Source of the DNA: Hamiltosporidium tvaerminnensis
Taxonomy: Eukaryota > Microsporidia > Dubosqiidae
Direction: 5' to 3'
DNA: 64,000 nucleotides
Assembly (NCBI GenBank): GCA_022605425.2
Contig: CM061254.1
Location: 372,001-436,000 of the forward strand
Shown here: positions 56,850-64,000 of the stretch, in pieces
Position numbering within the stretch: the first letter of the stretch is position 1
Layout: each line of letters opens with the position of its first letter
Notes under the pieces: generated by a model
What the model was told of the DNA's origin: nothing
The model's input: only the letters and a program-made list of their open reading frames with translations
Databases searched by the model: none
Made by a program: the position numbers and the translations under genes

Positions 56850-57082
56850 TTCCCACCCATAAAAAGGGCAGAATTGGTTTAGGTTACTCTCTGCTCGTCG
56901 TAAGAGGCGACTAAAAGGGACTAGTCTTCCATGTTGGAATTGGGCATAGAGCTACCCTTTAAAGCCACCTATTTACAAAACCCGAAAAAGTAAACAAATC
57001 CACTAGAAAAATACCGGTGGGCGGTATTACTGAGGAAGGCCAAGGCTCGTGCAGGGCTGTAGTGCCGAGGATGAATGTAATT
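56850..57082 (+). repeat. Family A dispersed repeat, copy 2
   Basis: Matches 31875-32113 throughout: GGGCAGAATTGGTTTAG, GTCGTAAGAGGCGACTAAAA, AAACAAATCCACTAG, GCCAAGGCTCGTGCAGGGCT then GTAGTGCCGAGGATG. A possible degenerate target duplication (ATGTATTTATTG and ATGTAATTACTG) flanks it. Confidence 0.78.
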
Positions 57083-57689
57083 ACTGAGTCGAACTCTAGC
57101 AAGTACTTCACAGGTGTGTACTAAAGAATAAATGGTGGCAAATATATGAAAACTTCGTGGTGAAAATGATATAAGTTTTTATTTCGTGAAAATAAGACGA
57201 ACATGAACTGTTTGTTGTTTTAATTATAATAACATCTGAAATTTACAAAAAAATCAGAAAGACGCATAAATTCTATACTAAAATTTACTCTTTGAAAAAA
57301 TCATCGCATTTTTGAACGTTTTATGACAATATAACAATGTTTTAAGGCGCAAATATCAGGTTTTTTTAAGGCTAAAAAACGTTTCTGGGTTAGAATCGAA
57401 TTTTTTTTCAGTAATTTAATCTTTGATTGATTAAATTGCATAGAAAGCATTAAATATAGCAAGTTAAAGATAAGATATCAATGATATGATTGAATTATTT
57501 GAGAAAATACTGATCTCTTGAGTATAAATATAAAAACAATATATCGAACTTTGCTAATGCACTTTTTTTATCTATATCTGTTTTTTATGAACCTAAAAAT
57601 TACTCAATTCAATCCTCACATGATTTTCATAACATTTATTCGGATAAAAGATAAATTATTCAACATAATAAAAGCGATCTTATGAATAA

Positions 57690-58090
57690 AAATACAATTA
57701 ATTTTTTTTTCTTCGATAAAAAGTTTTGTTAGAGCAAAATATAAGATTAGAATATAGACATCAACCCTAAATTAGAAACATTCAATTAGCAAATTTTTAA
57801 AAAAAAATCGAAAACCAAATTCAAAGTTATATAATGCTAGAAATATTCTACTAATAATTTTCAATTACTCTCTATTCAGCACAAGAAAAAGAACATAAAT
57901 TCTCGTTATTAAATTTTTATATATGAAATTCTAAATAGAAATGTGTTTCTGGTGGACAAAAGAATGTATTTATATTAAATCTGGTCTTGTATGATTGTAG
58001 CCATCTAGCCTCTTATCGTAAGAATTTCTTGCACAATAGACACCAAAATGATTATGAAATTCATTAGCATCTATTTCCAGAATAAATGTA
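57690..58090 (+). mobile_element. R4/Dong-like retrotransposon fragment
   Basis: Diverged match to about 27370-27780 of the intact-like copy: CCAAATTCAAAGTTATATAA, TGCTAGAAATA, AATAGAAATGTGTTTCTGGT and CCAAAATGATTATGAA correspond in order. It has stops in all frames and neither end of the element. Confidence 0.65.
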
Positions 58091-58559
58091 AATAGTGGCA
58101 TTTAAAAACAATTACGACATACTTTGTATAAAAATTTCTGAAAATGACATCTCAGAAATATAATTGAGCATCTAAATAAAAAATAAAATGCAGTTTTAGA
58201 ATAGCAAGACCTTTTTATTTATTTTGAATGAGAAAATAAACATATTAAAGTCATTTATATGCAATAAAACTAACCACTTACTTTAAATCTTGAAACGAAA
58301 GAACTAGAAAATATAAATTTTTAACCAATGAACTAAAACTAATTTATAATATGCTTTAAAATAATTATTTTATCATAAATATAGTGTAATTATTACGAAT
58401 CGAGATAGCTTTATATTTAAACTTTAAATTGCAGCCAGATTGTAGATATAAGTAAGTTTAACGGTACACTCAAGAATTAAAACATGCTTTTATAATTGAA
58501 AAGAAGAACAAAGCGATAAAATATTGATTTAAACTTACTTAGTTACATACTTAATTAAC
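58091..58559. other. Short AT-rich spacer
   Basis: No gene or repeat recognised between the retrotransposon fragment and the family C copy. Confidence 0.5.
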
Positions 58560-58690
58560 CATTTCTCTTTTAACTCTCGGTGTTGTCCGGATTAACAGCT
58601 GAAAAATTTTCAATCGCTTTTTTTAATCTGTTATAACTTGGGATTACAGTGGATTGGTCTATAGATTCATTGATTTAAACCACAGAAGAG
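58560..58690 (+). repeat. Family C dispersed repeat, copy 5 (3'-truncated)
   Basis: Contains TTAACTCTCGGTG, TTTTTTAATCTGTTATAACT, TGGGATTACAGTGGATTGGT and CTATAGATTC; the family tail is missing. Confidence 0.7.
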
Positions 58691-59123
58691 TTATCAAAGG
58701 TCTAAATAAAGTTTTTACTTGTGTGTAACACATATCACATAAGATATATAACTATAAGGTGCCTATGTTTCACATGTAAACAATTATCTAATTTGTCTTT
58801 AAACATTAAGGATAACAAAAAACGATTTAAACTCAAAATTTAGAAAAGTCCTTAATTTTAAGGAAAACAGTAAAAGTTGCGAATAAAATGAAATAAAAAA
58901 AGATAATTTAAATTATCAACGCTAAATAGAATATTGAAATGAAAAGTTTAAAATCACCTTTGAAGTATAAATTTATATACAAATTTAAATACAAAAATAA
59001 TAAAATATTCATTAGAAAGAAAAAAAATCCAAACTATTGTGGTTTAAGTAATAAATGAATTGAATCAAAAAATTTAATTTTTTTAATAAAATATTTATAA
59101 AAAGTAGAAAATATTAAATTTAA

Positions 59124-60002
59124 TTAATAGATTTCCAACTTTTTACAACACAAGGAATATAAAAGAATTTCTGTTGAACAACCCAAGACAGCTCTACTTT
59201 CTATAAGAGAAAGTTCTTTGTAAAACATACATCTTTCCTCATCTTTGCCATCACAAGCATCAGCGAGTTGAAACAAAAATTGATATAACGAATATCCATT
59301 TCTAATAAATTCATCAACATAATATTTAATTTCATTCGTTCGTCTCAATGAAAAAAACTTATTAATCACATTTTTAGGAATTATTCCCATAAATTCGTCA
59401 AAATCTATATTCTCATTTACTAAAGGATGTATTCCCTGTAATAGATTAACAGACCTTCTTAAATCATAATTACAAAACAGAAATATTTTATCATAAATTT
59501 CTTCTTTCAAATCTAAATTCTCTAATTTTCCAATTTTTTTTAAATATTTTACATTTTCTTTTTTACATTCAAATTTAATTTTTAAAAGTCTACTTTTTAA
59601 CGGACTAATTATTTTTGATAAATAATTCGTAATAAAAATGAAACGAGTAGTCTTACTATGATCTTCGATTATTCTTCTTAAACATTGTTGTGCATCATTA
59701 GTCAAACTATCACATTCGTCCAATATAATTGTCTTTTCATTTGATATACCAGCTGCATACACTTTTATTTTGTTTCTAACCACACCAATTCCTCTTTCAT
59801 CAGATGCATTCAATTCCATGAAATCTTTTTTTATTAAAAGATGTGCAAATGTTGTTTTTCCTGTTCCAGGTGGTCCATATAATAGAAGGTTTGGAAATGA
59901 ATTTTCTTCTGTGTTTTTTATGAATTTTTTTAAATATTCAGGACCTTCAAAACTTTCAACGGTTTTTGGTCGGTATTTTTCTGTCCATAAAGTATTATTC
60001 AT
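59124..60002 (-). CDS. Replication factor C small subunit (clamp loader)
   Basis: A 292-residue AAA+ ATPase, start ATG 60002, with TTCCCTC a few bases upstream. RFC loads the PCNA sliding clamp at primer ends. Residues 1-20 (LWTEKYRPKTVESFEG) are the family opening. Walker A is GPPGTGKT at 43-50, the NASDERG motif 65-71, Walker B LDECD at 94-98 (Cys in place of the usual Ala), and sensor 1 Asn126 in ITNY. The motif usually written Ser-Arg-Cys, which holds the arginine finger, is Ser-Arg-Leu here (137-139). The sensor 2 region is YDLRRSV at 179-185. At 292 residues it is shorter than the usual 320-350, mainly in the C-terminal collar. Which of RFC2-RFC5 it is cannot be settled by eye; an RFC2/RFC4 type seems likeliest. 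It stands alone on the minus strand. Confidence 0.93.
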   Translation of the reverse strand: MNNTLWTEKYRPKTVESFEGPEYLKKFIKNTEENSFPNLLLYGPPGTGKTTFAHLLIKKDFMELNASDERGIGVVRNKIKVYAAGISNEKTIILDECDSLTNDAQQCLRRIIEDHSKTTRFIFITNYLSKIISPLKSRLLKIKFECKKENVKYLKKIGKLENLDLKEEIYDKIFLFCNYDLRRSVNLLQGIHPLVNENIDFDEFMGIIPKNVINKFFSLRRTNEIKYYVDEFIRNGYSLYQFLFQLADACDGKDEERCMFYKELSLIESRAVLGCSTEILLYSLCCKKLEIY

Positions 60003-60007
60003 TCAAG

Positions 60008-60014
60008 GAGGGAA
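60008..60014 (-). promoter_or_regulatory. CCC-type start-proximal motif of RFC subunit
   Basis: Minus-strand TTCCCTC lies five bases before the ATG at 60002, identical to the SerRS motif. Confidence 0.5.
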
Positions 60015-60202
60015 TATATTTTAAAACTGAAATAAATATTTTACAACTGAAATAAATATTTAAAAACGGAAATAAAAATGTTTTAAAAAATAATAAAAAA
60101 ATAATTTTCGTACTAATAGATTGAAGGAACAGAGCCTCTTACTAATAACAGAAAAATGATTTATTTTGAAACCTTAAAAAAATTTGATTTCTAACAAAAA
60201 TA

Positions 60203-60334
60203 CAAAATAAAGAAAATCCAAAATTTTCTAATAAAAATTTATTTTTTATTTTATCTTTTTAAAACAAAATAAAGAAAATCCAAAATTTTCTAATAAAAAT
60301 TTATTTTTTATTTTATCTTTTTAAAACAAAATAA
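60203..60334. repeat. 62-bp tandem duplication
   Basis: Two identical-looking units (60203-60264 and 60265-60326) and the start of a third, directly before the truncated retrotransposon. Confidence 0.85.
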
Positions 60335-60351
60335 ATCTTTATCAAATCTCT

Positions 60352-61251
60352 CTTCTGGGGAGCCGATGGTATGTGTCAACACTGCAATAAATCTGATAAG
60401 ACTGTAGATCATCTAGCAACTCGATGTGAAAAAATGCTAGGTCATGACTACACCAGAGGGCATAATGAAGTGGTTAGATGCATACACTTACTTCTCCTAA
60501 ATAGATATAAGTTTAAGTCTTCAAAACGAATTAGGAGTTTCTCAATACAAGAAATTCTTGATAATGAGTATGCAGAGATAAGAGTGGACACCAGAATAAA
60601 AACTGATGTTAAAATTCGGAATAACAGACCGGACATATTTATTTTAGATAAGAAGAAGAATAAGATAACACTCATTGAAATATGAATCACTTCCCAAGAC
60701 TCACTTCAAATAGTTGAAATTCAAAAACTTAGAGAGTATGACCTGCTAGCCAATGAGTTGGGTCTTATTTATAAGTGTAGTGTTGAGATAATCCCTTATG
60801 TGATGACCTGGGATGGTATTGTGACAAAATACCATTAGACTTATCTTAAAAGACTAGAAATACCCATGAATGTAGAGGCATACATTCAGTCTATAGTAAT
60901 TAAGAAAACAGTCGAAATGATTTCCTTTGATCGACGAAGAGGACTTGAGTCAGGACTAAATGCCGAAGAGAGATGGAAGAGCGTCAATGGGTGTTATTAT
61001 GGGAGCTGAGATGCATAAATAGTCAACACCCCCCTTAAAAGAAGTGAAGAACGAGGAAGATAGTGTTAAACGAGTAAATTCAAAAAATATTTTACCCCTT
61101 ATTTTAGATGACGTAACCAGACCAGAGGAACCGACGATAGACATTAATATAAGTCGGATGTAGAAAAAGAGAATAAAGTGGTTAAAGTGATGGAAGAAAT
61201 TAGTTAAACGAGAGAAAATTTGTTAACCCAGAATTTTATTAAATAAATTCT
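60352..61251 (+). mobile_element. R4/Dong-like retrotransposon, 5'-truncated (copy 5)
   Basis: Begins abruptly inside the coding region at CTTCTGGGG-GC, just before the zinc knuckle, and runs to the conserved TTTTATTAAATAAA end. It keeps CQHC...H...C (60371 onward) and RPDIFILDK...ITLIEI, then stops at the same TGA as the copy at 41.2 kb. Several other lesions follow. Five-prime truncation is the normal outcome of target-primed reverse transcription. A near-match AAAATAAATCTTTA (60328) and AAAATAAATATTTA (61252) may be its target duplication. Confidence 0.9.
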
Positions 61252-63183
61252 AAAATAAATATTTAGAAGCTAATTGAATTTAAATTTGTCTAAAATTATT
61301 CTTAAAACATGAATTAAAATCCAAAAAAATGGTTTTCAAAGCATCAAGCAAATATATACAGCGTCATAGAAACTATCCTGATATTTATAAAATCTTTAAA
61401 AAGTGGAGTATGATAATAAGGCAACACAGCCTGAAACGTTTCCCTATGTGAACTTTACCCGTTTATTCTACTTTAAAGAAATGTACTAGTAAATTATCAG
61501 AAATTGGTACAGGTGAAAACGAGAACGAACAAAAAAGTTCATAAAACACGCAAAAATATCTAATCGTGTCCATCACGGATGCTTTATACTGCAATTCACA
61601 CGAAAAATTAAAATTTTTATAAAATTTGCGTAATATTTTTATATGCGGTGATAGTAACCAAATAATATCGACTTGAAATTGTTTTAAATATTTTGGATGT
61701 ATATACTTAGTTTCTATATGGGGTAAAAAGCACAAATGAGCTTGAATGTTGCGAATTATGTATAAAATCTCCATTTTTCTAGAAGGGCCACCTAGTTTGC
61801 TACAAAGGAACAAAATAAATAGGTTTCTCAATAGACAAGCAATACAAGTATGTTTCCATGACGAAATTTTTTCTTACCGGAAAACAATGCTAACAAAGAT
61901 TAATAGAAACGTAGAGCTAGGTATATTTGTAAAGTATAAAAGCCTGCAAGATATCAAAGAATATTGGAGCAAAATAGTATAGATGTATTTCGGAAAAACG
62001 AATCGAATTATAATCGAATGTAATATAGGCAAATAAGAAAAACAAGAATAAAAGCAAAAAGAAACTTTTCATGAAATACTATCCATTATGAAAGCAACAT
62101 GTTGCTAATTAGACCGGTAAGGCGCCGAAGTAAAGCGATATCATGAAAATACAAAGCAGATTATTAAAGACCTATTTGTTAAAACCACTTGGCTTTTGCT
62201 CGCAAAAATTTCTAAATCTTTAAAATAGAAAAAATTCAGAAATTTCCTTTAAAACGAGATAAATACATTGCGAATATGAAAAATTAGACCGATAATATAA
62301 TGCTATAAAAAATATTCTAGGAGCGATCATTAATCGAAACTATTCATGTGATCGTTTGTTATAAGAAAAGGCTTTAGAAATTTATTTAATAGTTATTCAA
62401 ACAAATTTTTACAAAACGAAAAATAGTTTGTAAAAACTGCCAAAGAAATAACCTCCGTCAATAGTCTCAGCTTGTAAAAATTTTCAATTTAAAGATTAAT
62501 TTCTAAAATTCCCTCTTTTCTTAAGGTTAAAATTTTACATGTATTTTATTCCTGTCCATTTCTTAACGGTTTTGTAAGTTAATTTTTTGTATTTCTATTT
62601 CATAAATAATAAATGGCAAAAATAGTAAATATGTAAATACTTTAAAGAGGAATAGGACTAATAAAGGAATTTAACTCGTACAATTAATCTTTTTTTTATT
62701 TGCAGGGTTTATTTGTAAATGAAATTCAGGTATCTTTAAATTAAAAGGTGCAAGAATTTTGTTTGATATTTAAACAATCGACTATAGAATATTCATAATA
62801 TATTTCGAAATTGAAAAGGCTACGTTCAACTTAACACATTTAAATATCGATTTTCTTCCAAATAATCAAATATTTTAAATATAATCTTATCTCGTTTAGT
62901 TTGAGATAGAATATGTGCGTGTCACGATAATTTGGGTTATTGACTACATGCATGTGAAATTGTAAATTATTTAGCAAAAGAAACATTTCATACATCCAAA
63001 CCAAGATAGTTCGGTTATATTATTCGGAAAAGGCAATGATTCAAACCCCATAATCTTTATTTATCTAGACTTCTGTTGTATTTTCTACGAAATATTGTCA
63101 AAGTTTGCCCTTAAGAGCACTAGATGATACACTTAAACCTACAACGAATTAATTTTATGCTACAATATATAAATATATGGTAT
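61252..63183. other. AT-rich intergenic region, no supported gene
   Basis: Overlapping frames at 61463-61831 (minus) and 61746-61982 (plus) have no recognisable protein character. No RNA gene seen. Confidence 0.5.
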
Positions 63184-63425
63184 TTATTCATCCTTGGCAC
63201 TACAACCCTTTGCGAGCCTTGGCCTTTCTTAGTAATACCGCTCACCAGTCTTTTTCCAGTGGGTTTGTTTACTTATTGGGTTTTGTAACAAGTAGTTTTA
63301 AAGGGTTGATTGTTAGCCCTACGCCTAACCCCAAATGAAAGATCAGTTCCTTTTTTCGCCTCTTACGACAAGCAGAAAATACTCCAAGCCAATTCTGCTT
63401 TCGGCATGGTGGGGAAAAAGATATA
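63184..63425 (-). repeat. Family A dispersed repeat, copy 3
   Basis: Inverse copy of 31875-32113: on the minus strand ACCATGCCGAAAGCAGAATT, GTCGTAAGAGGCGA, GGCGTAGGGCTAACAATC, AAACAAACCCACTGG and GCCAAGGCTCGCAAAGGGTT then GTAGTGCCAAGGATG. Confidence 0.8.
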
Positions 63426-64000
63426 GTATAGGCATCTAAAAATCGATATGTAAATTTATTAAAAAATTGCTTTGTAAAAAGACTTGAAAAAGAATTTAAA
63501 TGAGTCAGTTTGTGCTATTTGTGATTTTTTAATTGATTTTATAAACTTGCAGCCCGATTGGAACAAAAAAAATTCTGTATGTTTGGTAGCGATTTACGGT
63601 TCTAATAACCTATTTTTATTCGTAGCGACCCAATATTACTGCAATAAGCTAGTAAAGGTCTACTTCTATAGATCTAAAATAAAAAAATATAGTTTAATGA
63701 ATTACCCAAAAATAACCACAACTGTTTCATCGTATTTTTTTAAAAAGATTACGAGTTGCCCACCGATTTGGAATCAAATGATAAGAAAAGAAGCAACTTG
63801 TAGTTCAAAGTAGAAAAACTCATAACACTCGTAAATTTTACCTGAAAAGCCTTCGCATTATAAAAATCTAAAAAATATTTTAATAATTAAATGATGTTTA
63901 TACATTATAAATCGACTGATATTTTATGTTCCTTGATTTCACTTGCTTTATAGCCTCTAGATTCACTTAATAGTTTTATTCGATGAATAAGAAAAAATAA
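63426..64000. other. Window end, no supported gene
   Basis: A 109-codon frame from 63484 begins with TTG, has no ATG near its start and shows no recognisable domain, so it is not called. The rest is AT-rich. Confidence 0.45.

Noticed and set aside
61463-61982. Overlapping 122-codon minus and 78-codon plus frames
   Set aside because: No domain, no start-proximal motif, and composition like the surrounding spacer.
63484-63813. 109-codon frame near the window end
   Set aside because: No ATG at the start, no domain, and no upstream signal of the type seen for the real genes.
1-64000. CRISPR arrays, rRNA genes, prokaryotic operons or riboswitches
   Set aside because: None seen; tandem arrays present lack unique spacers and the gene set is eukaryotic.

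Overview
This is an AT-rich, gene-poor stretch of nuclear DNA that I read as a microsporidian with an expanded, repeat-laden genome. The few real genes lack introns. They are compact or very divergent eukaryotic housekeeping genes: seryl-tRNA synthetase, a replication factor C small subunit, the ribosome-quality-control factor Rqc2/NEMF, a histone-fold TAF-like protein and a PLAC8-type protein. Several start codons sit just behind a short CCC-type motif, as reported for microsporidia. The exact genus cannot be fixed from sequence alone; the gene sparseness, degenerate leucine-rich-repeat-like gene and lineage-specific proteins would suit a large-genome microsporidium such as Hamiltosporidium, but that is inference.

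Layout. 0-4 kb: a full-length, dead R4/Dong-type non-LTR retrotransposon. 6.5-8.4 kb: an intact 611-residue lineage-specific protein with a signal-like N-terminus and a basic nuclear-localisation-type cluster. 8.4-10.5 kb: two inverted copies of a ~0.7 kb dispersed repeat (family B) and a retrotransposon scrap. 11.6-15.2 kb: a second dead full-length retrotransposon, minus strand. 15.8-19.1 kb: Rqc2/NEMF, split by one frameshift. 21.3-22.7 kb: seryl-tRNA synthetase. 24.7-28.5 kb: the best-preserved retrotransposon, flanked by a 12-bp target duplication and broken by one frameshift. 29.0-30.5 kb: a dead paralogue of the 611-residue protein. 30.5-32.2 kb: another family B copy and a 1,001-bp hAT-type DNA transposon remnant with an 8-bp target duplication, itself carrying a nested short repeat (family A). 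37.8-41.1 kb: a gene cluster (PLAC8 protein, a possible OST-HTH/LOTUS-like protein, tRNA-Val, a small zinc-ribbon protein). 41.2-45.0 kb: a damaged minus-strand retrotransposon. 45.2-46.0 kb: the TAF-like gene. 51.5-53.7 kb: a decayed LRR-like gene. 59.1-60.0 kb: RFC small subunit. 60.35-61.25 kb: a 5'-truncated retrotransposon copy.

How it fits together. The working genes cover translation (SerRS, tRNA-Val), rescue of stalled ribosomes (Rqc2), replication (RFC) and transcription (TAF-like), plus a few fast-evolving, perhaps host-facing proteins. More sequence is recognisable mobile DNA than recognisable gene. Eight copies or pieces of one R4/Dong-like element range from nearly intact to barely recognisable, and three families of short repeats (A about 240 bp, B about 720 bp, C about 210 bp) are scattered between the genes. 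The most interesting parts are the secreted/nuclear-type protein family, the arthropod-style hAT remnant with a nested insertion, and the unclassified families B and C, which share one end.
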